Source of the DNA: Clarkia xantiana subsp. parviflora
Taxonomy: Eukaryota; Streptophyta; Magnoliopsida; Myrtales; Onagraceae
NCBI GenBank assembly: GCA_036873135.1
Contig: JAPTYO010000002.1
Location: 32,603,452 to 32,667,451, forward strand
Length of the DNA: 64,000 bases
Direction of reading: 5' to 3'
Both the position numbers and the translations under genes were made by a program. Under the pieces are notes generated by a model that saw nothing but the letters and a program-made list of their open reading frames with translations, made no database searches and was not told where the DNA came from. Positions 32,393-44,425 of the stretch are shown piece after piece (positions within the stretch are counted from its first letter, which is position 1; each line of letters opens with the position of its first letter).

Positions 32393-34740
32393 ATGAGTAA
32401 GTCCACCACTCCTCTATCGCAGACTCCCTTTAATTCCGATATAGAGGATGACTTGGAAGTAGACCCGGCTTTGCCGGCAGGTAGTGCTTTAGACACTGAT
32501 GAGGGGGTAGCTGTTGGGGTATCTCCCGCTGGAGAGACTGAGGCGTTGGTTAGGTATTATACTAACCGCTTGGATAGATCCCTGTTCACCTTGTATGCGA
32601 GTGCTTCCGGACTCGACGCTTGTACCGAGGATTTTTACCCCTTTGAGGTACTTCCTGATAGCAATCTAGGAGATGCTACTCCTCCGCCTGTAGATTTATC
32701 CGTCGTGTACACATCACACGTTAGAGAGGGTTTGCGGTTTCCCTACTGTTCCGACTTGGTTGATCTCTGTAGCGGATATGGGATTTCCCCTTTAGATCTT
32801 GCACCCAACGGGATTAGAGTATGGACTTGTTTCAGAGTGTTGCTTCACAAGCAATCCTGGCGTTATTCTCGCACCCTCTTTCGCTGTTTCTACCAGCTTA
32901 AGAGTTCAGACTCTGCGGGATTATGCGGTGTGAAAGTTCGTTGGCCGAACTTGCAGAGCGATGGTTTTGAGGAGTTTGGTCTTGGGGAAGCCAAGTGGGA
33001 TCCTAGTTACCGACTAGTTGCCACCGCGGATCGGTCCGCCGACCATTGGAGGCATCATTACTTTTTTGTTCATGATGCGGGGACGATTTGGGATGTCGAG
33101 TATGTTCAGAAATTTGATCCCGCGCCTGCTTTTCGGGAACTCTCCACGTCAGATAAGGAAGTGATAAAGCAGATATATCGTTGTAAACAATCGCGCAGCT
33201 TTACTTGCTCATTGCGTGCATCCGATCAAGAATTGATTGATGCTGGGATCCATGTGCTCCCTTCTGCAACTTCGGTATGTTGATCATTTTTATAACTTTC
33301 TACCGTGTTGCACTGTAGGTTGGTTTGACGGAAAAAGCTCGTCTTTGCAGACGGCGGCCGCTCGCAAGATTGCTTCTAGCGGGAGGATCGTTCCCCCATT
33401 TGCTTCTGGAGCATCAGCGGCTTCTGGACGCGGTAAAGGTAGATAGCTTTTTTGAAAGAGTAATCTTTTATTTTCTCAGTTAGGTTGTAACTTTGTATGC
33501 TACTTGCAGGTCGTACGACGCTTGTTACTGATCGCGTTGTTGCTGCTCCTGACTCTTCCAAACGGTCCACCACTGGGGCGCGTTCTTCGAGCAGTTCAAA
33601 GCGTCCGAAGACTGCTGTGACCGTTCCTACTCCTTCCTGCCATAAAGGGAAGGAAGTTGGCGGTAGCGAGGAGATGCGTTGTCTGCCCCCCGCTCGAAGG
33701 AGCGGTCCGAGGTGGAACGTTCTCTTCTTTCTGGTATAAGCTGGACACTTAATTCTGTGCCTTTATACGCTTTATTTTTGGCTTTTGCATAACGCTGCTT
33801 GGTTTACATGTAGCGATCCCGCCACTTGGACGTGCATATTTGCTTCGTCCTTTGGATGGTGATATTTCAGATGGTAAGTGGATGCCGTATGTGGCAGGAG
33901 ATCTTTCTTTTCCCAAGAACTCCCAGCTGAGCATGCCTGAAGTTGGCGTGCGTGTTCTCCATCGATCCATTCCTCCTGGTGATCGAGTTGTCCGACCCTC
34001 GAGTGACGAGGAGGCACGAGCATTTGTTGAGAGATCGTTGTCTGGATTCACTCCAGTGAGTATCTTTTTTCCACTTCGCTATGTTCGTTGTTCTCGAACA
34101 TGTATGTTTATTGTGTCCTTGTTTTCAGGTTGTTTCCGACATGGTGCACATGGCCTCTTTCATGTTAGAGCTTGTTCAGGAGAACCGTGCCACTGCTGAC
34201 AAAGCTGCCACTTTGTCCAAGGAGCATGAGGAAGCTAAGGATGAAGTGCGCCGTCTTTCATTGAAGAAGACGGATTTTGATGCTCCTTATGAGTCTGATC
34301 ATGCCAGCCTTGTTCAGCTTGAATCTGAGAACGCCGCCATTGAGAAGGCCATTTCTGATAATGCCGGCAAGCACAAGGCTGCCTGTCGGAAAATGCGCGA
34401 GGCGGAAATGAAGGCTGGCATTGAAGAGGGACTTAGCAAGTTCCCTTCTACCCCTGGATTTGATAACGCAGTTATTGCTGCTGCCATAGCGAAGGCCACT
34501 CCTATGCTCAGCGAGTTTGCTGAGGACTTTATTCGTAGAGTGAGTATTCTTGCTCCTGGCTTTCCTTTTGACAAGTTAGGGCCATATGCGGAGTCTGCTG
34601 TTGGGCAAGTTGCCAAGCTTCGTCGCTTAGATACTGCAACATCTGAGTTTGCATTTTTGTTTGGAGAAGATGGTTGCGGCACTAATGTGCAACATTTGCC
34701 TGTTCCGCCCAGCCCTGTCAGGGATGATGGACTGCTTTGA
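32393..34740 (+). pseudogene. Spliced antisense gene (aORF) of the non-autonomous element
   Basis: Five exons with GT-AG introns of 71-80 bp: 32393-33274, 33351-33438, 33510-33733, 33814-34055, 34129-34740. Frames join at each border; only a one-base slip in a C-run near 33682 breaks exon 3. Exon 1 has GLRFPYCSDLVDLC and RTLFRCFYQLK, matching the domain in the antisense gene at 10324-13008. The middle is basic and Ser/Thr-rich. Exon 5 is Ala/Glu/Lys-rich and coiled-coil-like, ending at TGA 34738-34740. An alternative tiny first exon (ATGA then GTAAGT) is possible, as in the other copy. Function unknown; it may be expressed if the slip is only in some copies. Confidence 0.8.
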
Positions 34741-35550
34741 TTTGTGTCATCTTTTCGATATGTTGAACTCGTTTATGAGCTCGTTTGCCCCCCGGCTTCT
34801 ATGTTTAGAAACTTGTTGGAGTTGTTGTTTGATTGTTGCTTGTGACTTGTTTGCTTTGAACTTCGTCGTATGAACCTGTTTTATACACAGCAGTTTGCAT
34901 GATAACTTGTTAGTAATATTTCATACCGTTATCGCTTACTGTGTTTCTTGAACCCGGATGACTAGTAGTGTAAACGTAGTCCCCGCAATCGTGACTGATA
35001 GCCACTTTCAATTCAAAATTGTTCGCATGATGCATTATGCATGTTGTACGTCTTCCTGTATAGCTTGACACTATATCCGTCGAAACTTGTCAAGTGACTC
35101 GCGTGTGGCGACTTAACAAGTAGTATGTTTGAAATGTGTTATCTTTGCTTGAGCAAGATACTAGTTTATACCGTCTCTTAGTTCCACTCTAAAGCGACGT
35201 TGTACAAGACTCTACTTGTAAATTTATGAGTTTTAAACAGGGTGCGCACCTGCCAGCGTGTATCAACCCGCTTTGGGGAAGCATACGTAAAAACTTTTTG
35301 GGTTTTGAAAGAAAGTTTTGCGAATCTAAAAAAGATTGTTTGATAAAATGTTTGAAAAGGTGTTTGATATAGAAAGAATTTTATAAAGTATTTGTCAAAA
35401 TATTTGGTAAAAATATTTGTGATACATGATTCCTGCGTCCAGGGACCATGTAGCACTTTTGAGATTATGAATTGTGATGCATGTTTTCTGCGTCCCGGAA
35501 CCATGCAACACGGTTTTGAAAATCTATAGTGCGGAATTGTCATTTTGCAA
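34741..35550. other. Region downstream of the antisense gene
   Basis: AT-rich, no domain seen on either strand. It separates the antisense gene from the 66-bp repeats. Confidence 0.4.
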
Positions 35551-35897
35551 GAGGACTTCCGCATTGAAGAGTGAACCCTTGTCAGGAGTTCGTTATGTGC
35601 GATTGTCGTCTAAACAGAGGACATCCGCCATGAAGAGTGAACCCGTACTAGGAATTCGTAACAAAGGAGTGTCGTCTAATCAGAGGACATCCGTTATGAA
35701 AAGTGAACCCTTACTAGGAATTCGTAACAAAGGAGTGTCGTCTAGACAGAGGACATCCGTTATGAAAAGTGAACCCTTACTTAGGAATTCATAACAAAGA
35801 AATGTCGTCTAAACAGAGGACATCCGTTATGAAAAGTGAACCCTTACCAGGAATTCGTAACAAGGGAGTGTCGTCTAAACAGAGGACATTCGTTATG
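35551..35897 (+). repeat. 66-bp tandem repeat array
   Basis: About 5.3 copies of a 66-bp unit starting GAGGACATCCGTTATGAAAA and ending GTGTCGTCTAAACA. It holds the same place (between sense coding and antisense gene) as the 26-bp repeats of the other Tat element. Confidence 0.93.
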
Positions 35898-36632
35898 GAG
35901 GGTGGTCAGCCATGTTATTGTATTTGCCCATCCTGTTCTGAATTCAGGGAATGGCTATGATCATGAGGATTTGCTTTTAAAGCGAGATGTCACTTAGAAG
36001 TAAACATGCCCCCTTTGATAGTAGGTCTTGGTGTTAATCCAAGATATTGTTTGTTGGTGACGGCTCTTTGAGTAGTCGTTTCTTTGAGGAGAGAATTGCT
36101 ATAAGTTCCTTTTTTGTAAATAATCCGCAAGTTGTCCTTGCGTCATATGAGTTGTCTTGTGAACACAGCACCATTGCTTTGTGTTGCCAGCGCCTCCTTG
36201 ATGTAGATGTTGATTTGTGAATGGAGAAATAAACTCCTTGTTGGTGTAAGTATGCAAATATCATCCATTGTGTGTATTTGCAATATGTTGTTTTTGAAAG
36301 TGTCTTGGGCTTAACTCCAAGTGTTTGACTCTATGATGATGCCTTTTTATGTGGTCATCCATATGGGTAAATTGTTGTTGATGATAAACGTTGTCATAAC
36401 GCATGATAGATTTTGCTTGCACGTGTCATAATTTCTTGGATTATTGATGTAGATAATGAGCGCGTAGTTTAGTTGCTTCGCGTTTATTCCAAAAAATATC
36501 GTGCAAGAGATAGATGTGTACCTACAAATGTAGATTGATTTTATTAGATACTTGCGTGTATTTACATTGATTATACTAGAAGTACTAGGAATGCGCAAAG
36601 TAATCTAAAAGATAGTTGTTTCTCCCGTTTCA
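35898..36632. other. Non-coding region left of the second Gag
   Basis: No motif found on either strand. RT and integrase would be expected about here in an autonomous copy and are absent. Confidence 0.45.
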
Positions 36633-37290
36633 TTATGGCTGGTTTGATGACGATGTCGCATAGTTGGTTGCAACAAATCGCCTCAATGCACCTAGCGTGA
36701 TGCATTCTTCAATTTCCCACTTTAATGGTAGACACATGTTTGTGTTGTGCCCCCAAGTTTTATGGTACTTGCACCATTCTCTGATGTTGTTGCCCAAGAA
36801 AGCTGTCTCCAGGACAAGTGGACTTGGGAGCTTGTTTTCCAGCAGGTTGACGTAAATGTCTTCGGCCACCGTGTTTAGCGGTGTGAAGATGTTGTTGATA
36901 TCAATGCTTGCGTCTTCCTGCTTGTTCATTCTTGCTCGAACTCCTTTGTCCCAACTGAGGGGTGTACCTCACCTCAGTTCTTGTTCGCATAAGACTGCAG
37001 TCTCAAGCTTATCCTTTAGATCTGCCATGGTTTTTGTTGTTTGCCATCCATGAGTTCGTCCAAAGAGAAGGAAATATTTTGCATTCATGTTTGCATAGAA
37101 CACACTTATCACTTTTTCTCTTGTTGCTTTCGTTGTTGAGGCGTTGGAGGCAAATTTGATGAAGTATTCCATGATTGGCTCGTCTTCTCCCTGCTTTACG
37201 AGCCATATCTGGTGCCATGGTGAGAACTGGATGCTTCCTTGTTGGGTCCAAACTGTAACAGCTTGTTCCATCAGTTGCTTCTTTCTTTCA
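36633..37290 (-). pseudogene. Second, divergent Gag-like segment behind the protease
   Basis: After the protease, the minus-strand frame continues with EPIMEYFIKFASNAS, REKVISVFYANMN and MADLKDKLETAVLCEQE. These line up with ESLANYYVRFNQNIS, GEIVRAFIRNL and MEELAARVKEYIDLE of the first Gag. After one stop near 36972, the next frame has WCKYHKTWGHNTNMCLPL and GALRRFV, matching WCENHEVFGHETDSCVSL and GELKQFV of the first Gag. So a second capsid end and Cys-His motif occupy the position of pol. The similarity is clear by eye but low, so the duplication is old or came from another family. Confidence 0.7.
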
Positions 37291-39764
37291 TCAACGACTT
37301 TCTGCCTCTTGAAGGAATTTATCATGGCAACATGGTATTGGTGCTTTGCTCTCAAGGCATTGACGTAACAACATCTTGCGGTTATCTGATCGTCTAGCAC
37401 TTCCCCAGTCCCATGCTCCGTCGGGAATTTCATCTTTTGGTGGACGGTGGAGGGCACGATCACATAGGGATTGATCGTTGTTCGTCCCAAGATTCCGTTG
37501 TAGGCTCCGAGAGATTCTACAACTACGAAAGTGACGTTGACATGTAATGCTCTCCATCCCTGGCCAAGGATGACAGGAAGTGTGATTGTACCCAGGGGTT
37601 GTATAGCTGCTCCTGCGAAGCTGACCAATGAGAAGGTTCATGGGGACAAGTCCTTGACAGATTTTCCTAGTTGCTCCAGAACTTTGACATGTAGAATATC
37701 AGCGGAGCTTCCACCATCGACAAGAATTATTTTCACATCGTACCCGTCAATGTCCATGGTTATGACCAAGGCATCATCGTGGGGGTAAACGATATGCTTT
37801 AAGTCTTCCCTGGAGAATTGGATGACTGTGTCTTCTTGCTCAGGCTGCTTGCGCTTTCCGTACTTCGGCAGAGTTGCTGCTTGGGACGCATAAATGTCCC
37901 GAGCATTAGATACTTGTCCTCCGGCGGCAGGCCCTCCGTGTATGACGTTGATTACACCTCGCTTAGCTGGCGGAGGATTGTCATTGACTTTTTCTTTTCC
38001 CTTGTTTCCTCTTTTTGATGACTCTGGTTGAGTCTTTCTCGGGGGGTTGTTGCCTTGGTCGACAAACTGTTTCAATTCGCCTTTGAGGACGAAGTTGTTA
38101 ATTCGGAAGCGCAGACTGACACAGCTATCGGTCTCGTGGCCAAAAACCTCGTGGTTTTCACACCACTTGTCCTTGTCTCTCCCCAGTGGGCCTTTCCTGA
38201 AGTTGTTTGGCTCCTTCCACATATTTGCGTCCTTCATTTCTTTCAAAATTATAGACAGCGGGGCATTCAAAGGAATGCAGTCGGCAAGATTTACTTCCTT
38301 TGGCTTCTGAAAATCCCCTTGGAAAGGTCTTTTCGGTTGAGGTTGCCAATGTCTTCCTTGTTGACCACTTGGGTGTGGTTTTGGTTGGTTCTGCTTTGGA
38401 TTATCTTTTGCCTTTGCTGCAGCGATTTTTGCCTTGTTCTGGCTTCTGAATCTTTCGAGGTCTATGTATTCTTTGACTCTTGCGGCTAATTCTTCCATGG
38501 ATTCCGCTGGGCGCTTTGCCATTTTTTCAGCTAGGACATTGCCTCTTCGTCTGAGGTTTCGAATGAAAGCTCGAACAATTTCTCCTTCAGTCAGGTTCCC
38601 CTGAATGTCAGAGATGTTCTGATTGAAGCGGACGTAGTAGTTGGCAAGAGACTCTTCATTTTGTTGTTGAACGTCGTCCAGAGCGTTTGCCCCTTTCAAC
38701 AATGTGCGCTCGCCCATGTATCGTTGAATGAACTTGGCCTTTAGGTCTGCCCATGAAGTAATGCTTCCGCGTGGCAGTGAGAAGAACCAGTGTACTACTG
38801 TCCCGGCAAGAGTTTGTGAAAACGTCATTGCGAAATGGTGTGGGTTCTTCGTTCTGCCTAGCAGAGAGGCCTCGTGCTTTTGCACGTGTTCAACTGGGTC
38901 TCCTTTTCCTCGGAAGAGGTCCCCTCCAATTCGATACAGTGCGTCTGGGACGCGACTGTCCATCAAGTGGTCAGCGAATGGATGTGACGCCCTTTCTTCA
39001 AGAGCGTGCATACCCTTCATCTTTGCTTCCTTCATCTTCTTCTCCACCATTTCTTCTAACATCTCAGCGGTAAACCCTTTTACCGGTTTAGCATAACCTG
39101 TTGAAGGATTTTGCTGACCATTGTTGTGGTAGATGTCAGATTGATCCCTGCTTGTGGCCTGAAAAGGATCATCTCTCGTTGGCTGCTGTGGGTGGTAGAA
39201 TGGGGGCTGCCTTTTGTTCCTCCATTGTTGGGATCCTTAGAAAGGAGTGTATGACCGTGCAGGTTCATATCTTGTGTGTTGGTTCCTACCCTGGAAAGGA
39301 TTGCCGTAGCGAGTAGTGTCTTGCGACATCTCTCTTGCTGGCGCAGCATACTGTTGGTTGGCCGGAGGTGGTTGAGCTGCGTATCCTTGGTTTTTTAGAG
39401 ACTCGCGGAATGCGAGTAATTCTTCCAGTGCAGCCGTCATCGCTGGAGTAACGGTGGGCATCGGGTTTGCCCCTGTTCTTTGTTCGCCTTGCGGCATTTG
39501 GGATTCATCTTCGTGCGTTTCTGGTTCGAAACCAGGTGGATATGCGTGATGTTTGTCCCTTCGCTCTCTGTGCTGTGCGTTGGGCGCATTGTCAGTCGGT
39601 ATGGATGAAGCTATGGAAGTAGCTCTTGGGATGTGGGAGGGTCCTGACTGGCTCCCAGCTGGAGCTTGGCCTCCTGTTCTTTTGTTTGCTGGGGATTTCC
39701 TGGGGCGCCCGGGCCTTTTCCTTGGGTTTTTCACCTCTTCGGGAGGGTTGTGATCACTCGTCAT
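37291..39764 (-). pseudogene. Gag and protease of the non-autonomous Tat-type element
   Basis: Probable ATG at 39764. The N-terminal part is Pro/Gln-rich; a stop at 39237 splits it from the capsid domain (39062-38450: GDPVEHVQKHEASLL, FFSLPRGSITSWADLKAKF, ESLANYYVRFNQ). A Cys-His motif WCENHEVFGHETDSC is near 38130. The protease has ILVDGGSSADIL (about 37700-37735) and, after a one-base shift near 37635, LGTITLPV and YNGILGRTTIN. The frame then runs into the second Gag-like segment instead of RT. Confidence 0.88.
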
Positions 39765-39803
39765 GATTACTGCGGTACGGTAGCTTCTTGTTCGAATCAC
39801 GTA

Positions 39804-39814
39804 GACGGCGCCAA
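39804..39814 (-). other. Primer-binding site of the non-autonomous element
   Basis: TTGGCGCCGTC on the minus strand, directly after the LTR end; the same motif as in the element at 3185-14262. Confidence 0.75.
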
Positions 39815-40576
39815 TGTTGCGTCCGGGATGAACAAGGTCGTGAGGACGCGTCTGTTTGCGTGGTTGTGCGGGCTTTTTTGGGCTGTAACCCTTCCGTCGG
39901 GAGGAGGCTTGGGCCACTAACGAGTGTACTGATTTGCTCCCGTAAAGGTCTTGTGACTCGGATCGGCTGTGTCTCAAGAGGCGGTGGTCTGTTCACGGAT
40001 GCGGGCGTCTGGGACGCGGTCCCTGCATGAAGGATCAATGCTAGCACGGAGAGGGGGTGGTGCTAGCGGAGCCCTCTCCGATGCTTAAGTCACTATAAGT
40101 GTAAAAAGGTAATTTCTAGAGAGAGAATATTTCTAGAGAGAAGTCAGAGCTCAAAATACCAAAGTTGGGCAAATGAGAGAGTGTGTGAAAATGGGTGGCC
40201 AAGACCTCCTATTTATAGGCTTTCTTGGGACCGGACCCGGTTTTAGAGCGGTTTGATGGCGGTTCAAGATCATGCGGTAACCGTCATCCATATTGGTAAT
40301 GTGCGAACTTGACTTCTCTACACGCAACGGTAATCGCGGATACGGTAGTCGCGCGATACCCGTAAGGCAATCCGGACCTCGTCGAATTTGGGCAATTCAG
40401 CGAGGTCCGGATCCGGATTGCTTTGCGCAACCCGGAGGTCCGGTCCGGACGCGCGTAAATGCGCTTCCGGACCGTTTTGATACCGTGGGAGATGTTTTTA
40501 AACCGAGATGTAATTTTTGACACGTTTACGAGGTCCGAAATGTAAATACAAACCCGAATTGGACATTTATCCATCA
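39815..40576 (-). repeat. 5' LTR of the non-autonomous Tat-type element
   Basis: Matches 29868-30622 with about a dozen substitutions and two small indels. The TATA box is at 40210-40217 (minus). The primer site is immediately left. Confidence 0.95.
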
Positions 40577-40581
40577 GGTAG

Positions 40582-40895
40582 TAGATGTGTCAACACATAT
40601 TCATAATTGTGCAAACACCACTCCAATTCCACACATAATAATGATTTCAACCTACTCCACACGGAAACTATCCACACCGAATATATTGGTATTCACTCTA
40701 TGTATATGAGGCAAAGTCCATACAACTTACACATCGATTTTATCAGTATGTAATTCCGTGTGGAATCCGAATGGATTCTAGTATTCACAATTTTCAACAG
40801 AGTGGTATGTACTAGGTGTGCAAGCTGAGTGAAATTACACACATGTACACCTGTGTGTAAATATCTGGTATGTAAACCAACATTTTCTTGCAGTG
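40582..40895. mobile_element. Possible CACTA-type right terminus
   Basis: Ends in TTTCTTGCAGTG, the mirror of CACTGCAAGAAA, a CACTA-like inverted terminus. Several copies of a CCACAC(C/G)GAA-like motif on both strands lie just inside, like CACTA subterminal repeats. The matching left end was not found; the Tat-type element at 29868-40576 may have inserted into it. Confidence 0.4.
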
Positions 40896-42203
40896 ATTAG
40901 GGGTCTTTTTACTATGCTCCACAAACACTATTTTTTTTATTTTTTATTTTTTTGCAATATTTCTATTGCCCTAAAAGTGAGCCTTAGATGAAAATTATTA
41001 TTTGTAATGATGTGATACAAATTTGAGGTGTAACTAAAAAAACCACAAGCATGGTGCTCCACAACATAGTAGAAAATCCAACTAGTTATAATTATTTATT
41101 TTATTTTCCAATATTACCCCTAATAATTAAGCATGAAATAAACTTATAATGAGTTTAACAGTGCATTTACTTTAAAAAATTACGTGTATTAAAAATTGAT
41201 TAGAAAAAAGTGGATAAAGATAATGTAATTAGTATTTGAAATTTTAACATTTTAAACTTGAATTAGAAAGTATTTTTTTTCTAAATATATATTTAATAAC
41301 ACAATTAGCTTAAAATCTATTTTGACTACATATTTAGTTATTATTTATTAAATTATATAGTAAATACATTATATGATATATTATTTTGCGGTTAGCACAA
41401 AATATGTCATTTTTTAAAAAATATTTGTACAATACAACATATTCATCTTATAAATATCTAATTTGTTTATAAAAAAAATTTAATAATTAAAATGCAAGAA
41501 AGAAATTTTAATAAACATAAAAATTTTATTAAAACACTTAATACTGTAAAATAAGAAGAATCACAATAATATTTCATCACATAAATTTAACATCTCCACT
41601 GATGTATTGTCATCTCCATTGTTACCGTCATTGTTACTTATAGGAGTGAAATTGAATCAAGCTACTCGCAAGATACTCGTAATTGAACCGAGCAAAAATC
41701 AAATTCGGCTCAGAAAATTTTGAGTCGAGGTTTTTGGTATGTCGAGCTTGAACTTATTAATACTCGACTCGAAGTAGTTACGAGCATAATAGTGCTCTAT
41801 AATATATATAATTTATTCGAATTCGAGTCGAGCTCGATTACCGTAGTCATGAGAAATACTAACTTATTGTGATGTATAATGAGCATCTTTGTCGAATAGA
41901 GTTGGGTAGTCATGAGAAATACTAACTTATTATAATGTATAATCGTCTTACAAATTGAGTCGATTCCAACTTGATTATTTCGAGCTTAGACGTGAGTCGA
42001 GTTTAGAAATTTGAGCTTAGCTTGATTAAGGTAGAATCTTCTATAAATATAATTAATATATTTTTTAACAGACTAATGAAATTTTATGGCTGATGCGCGT
42101 TTAAGGATCAAATAACATGAAATTAGGGTCGAGGAAAAAAAATGAGAAGAGGGTACAATATTAAGGAATAAAACTAATCTTTATATCATCATCATCATCA
42201 TCA
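40896..42203. other. AT-rich intergenic DNA
   Basis: No gene recognised. It includes GAGTCGAG/CTCGACTC-rich patches (41650-42010), one 38-bp direct repeat pair, and an (ATC)n run at 42184-42205. Confidence 0.5.
41843..41945 (+). repeat. Direct repeat pair, about 65 bp apart
   Basis: GTAGTCATGAGAAATACTAA and following bases occur at 41843-41880 and 41908-41945 with two or so differences. Confidence 0.8.
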
Positions 42204-43788
42204 TCTTTATACCAATATAAAATGTGAGAGTTGTCCTCACCCCCAAAAGGTACCTCTTGAACATTTTTATTTTTATTATTTTTATTATATATATATATAT
42301 ACTATATTTAGTTCCCATATATTTTTATTTTATTTTATATATATATATGTGTTATATTTAGTTCCCCTATTTTAAAAAAATTGGCGATTTAGTCTTTTTA
42401 TCTTTGAGACCCATCTATGTATCTTTACTATTACTAAAAAAACCATTTAGTTACATTTTGTTGTTTTTAGTTTTTTAGGTCGCTTAATTGGTAGGTCACC
42501 GTAGTTATTATTAATTTCTCCATCAAATATACTTATCAATTAGAGTCAACATGCATTCAATAGGTGCAAATGTCAGGTAGATGCATTTTTTTCATTCACT
42601 ATATCACCGATTTAGAGATGTTTCGCTTGTTGACATTTTTGTATTCAATAAATTAGTCACTTGCTAACTCATATAACATATCAAATATGGATCAAACGTG
42701 GTTCTTGAAGTTTGACTTTACATATAACATGTTACTCAATGTTTAATACTTATTGTTTCGAACTATCGATTTAGTTCTTGCGTTTGTAAATTCAATCATA
42801 TTAGGTATCTCCTAATTAGTAGTTGAATAAATTGTTAAGTTGAATTCAAGTATAAACTTTAGACATTACTGTTTTAAAAAATTGATGCTTTAGTCTATAC
42901 AATATTTGAGTATTACTAAAAATTTCATTAGATAATTCCATTAACTTTTTTGTTAAAGTCGCTTAACTGACATCTTACATTAATTATCATTAACTTATTA
43001 ATACAATATACCTATAAATTTGAGCCACCCATAAAGTAAAATATGTACTCAACTCGTGCAAACTTCGAGTATATGTTGAGATTTTTTTCGTATCACATAG
43101 ATCAGTCACTTGTCAAATCATATCAATTGTTAAAATATGGGTCAACCACGGTTCTTGAATTTTGATCTTTTACGGATAACCTGGTACTCATCGTCCAACA
43201 TTTAGGGTCTCGAATCATTAATTTAGTTCTTCAGTCTGTCAATTAAATCAAATTGTGTACAACCTAATTAGTAGTTAAATAAGTAATTGATATAAAATCA
43301 AGTATAAACTTTAGATTTTAATGAATTGAAATTTCCTTTAGCGTTAAATCAATTTTTTGTTGGTATTATGATATAAAATTGCATGAAAAGTGTATAGTTA
43401 CGTTTGTATAGGTCAAACTGCTTCACCGGTGACTCTAAGTGGTTAATTACGGGCTTACATTCTTCACATCTCAAGTTGATAAATTAGATACAACTTTTTC
43501 GTTAATAACTCACATCATGCTCAATCCAACTCATTATTAGTTATAACAGTAAATTAGTATCGTAATTTTAAAAAAAAAAATTAATTTTTTTTGACTTAAT
43601 TATTTACTTCTATTTTTTCCGTTTTGAATTACTTTGTGTCGTTCTTTTCGATCACAAATTCATTTATCGCAACCCCTAAACTTGGCCATGTATTAATTAC
43701 ATGTTAAAATGTTAGAAAACTGAATATAAATTATGTATTTTAAAACTTAGACGATTAATACGCGTGCAACGCACGCGTTAATAACTAG
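42204..43788 (+). mobile_element. Helitron-like element 1
   Basis: 5' end TCTTTATACCAATATAAAAT; 3' end with a hairpin (ACGCGTGC-AAC-GCACGCGT, 43759-43777), a short spacer, and CTAG followed by T. This fits plant Helitrons (5' TC, hairpin, CTRR end, insertion before T). No helicase is encoded, so it is non-autonomous. It is related along most of its length to 43789-50568. Confidence 0.65.
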
Positions 43789-44199
43789 TCAATATAAAAA
43801 GTGAGGGTTGTCCTCACCCCTAATAGGTATCTTTTGAACATTTTTATTTTAATTATTATTATTATATATATATATATGTATTATATTTAGTTTCTACATT
43901 TTTATTAAATTGGTGATTTAGTTCTTATTATCTCTGAGACCCTTAGTTAAATTTATTATTTTTATCTTTTAAGCTCGCTTAATTGGCAGATCACCGTAGT
44001 TATTATTAACTTCTCAATCATATATACTTATCAATTAGAGTCGAGCTTAACATATGATATGCATTCAGTATGTGCAAATGTCGTGTGCATGCATTTTTCT
44101 ATTCACCATATCACAAACTTGGGGATGTTCCGCATGTTGACATTTTTGTATCACATAAATCATTCACTTACCAACTCATAACATATCGAAATATGGATC

Positions 44200-44377
44200 T
44201 ATTCAGTGGAGAGGATTTGGAATATGCAATGTATTCTTATTAGACCAAATCAAATTACAATGTACATATGAGATGGTATTTATACTAGGAGCAGATAACA
44301 CTAACTATCACTAACTAACACTAATCAATTAACTAACTTAGTGTGTACATATGTTAGTGAGTAAGTATACTCCTATA
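44200..44377 (-). repeat. 3' LTR of the Copia element
   Basis: 178 bp, TATTCAGTGG...ACTCCTATA in plus view. Confidence 0.95.
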
Positions 44378-44425
44378 TGCCCCCACCTTCTTCATCTTCT
44401 TCTCTCTTTTCATGGAACACATCTT

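Larger units (their letters stand above)
29868..40576 (-). mobile_element. Non-autonomous Tat-type gypsy element with duplicated Gag and an antisense gene
   Basis: LTRs at 29868-30622 and 39815-40576 (about 98% identical) and a perfect GGTAG duplication at 29863-29867 and 40577-40581. On the minus strand: primer site, gag, protease, a second Gag-like segment, a 66-bp tandem array, and then a spliced gene on the opposite (plus) strand, an 18/36-bp repeat array and a polypurine tract. No RT, RNase H or integrase is recognisable. The antisense gene groups it with Tat/Retand elements. Mobilisation would need enzymes from another copy. Confidence 0.9.

Noticed and set aside
33275..33318. A 44-bp intron in the antisense gene at 32393
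   Set aside because: Too short for a plant intron and it breaks the frame; the acceptor at 33350 gives 76 bp and keeps the frame.
40902..41075. Small MITE with TTTTTACTATG / CATAGTAGAAAA ends
   Set aside because: Only about 11 bp are inverted and no target duplication was found.
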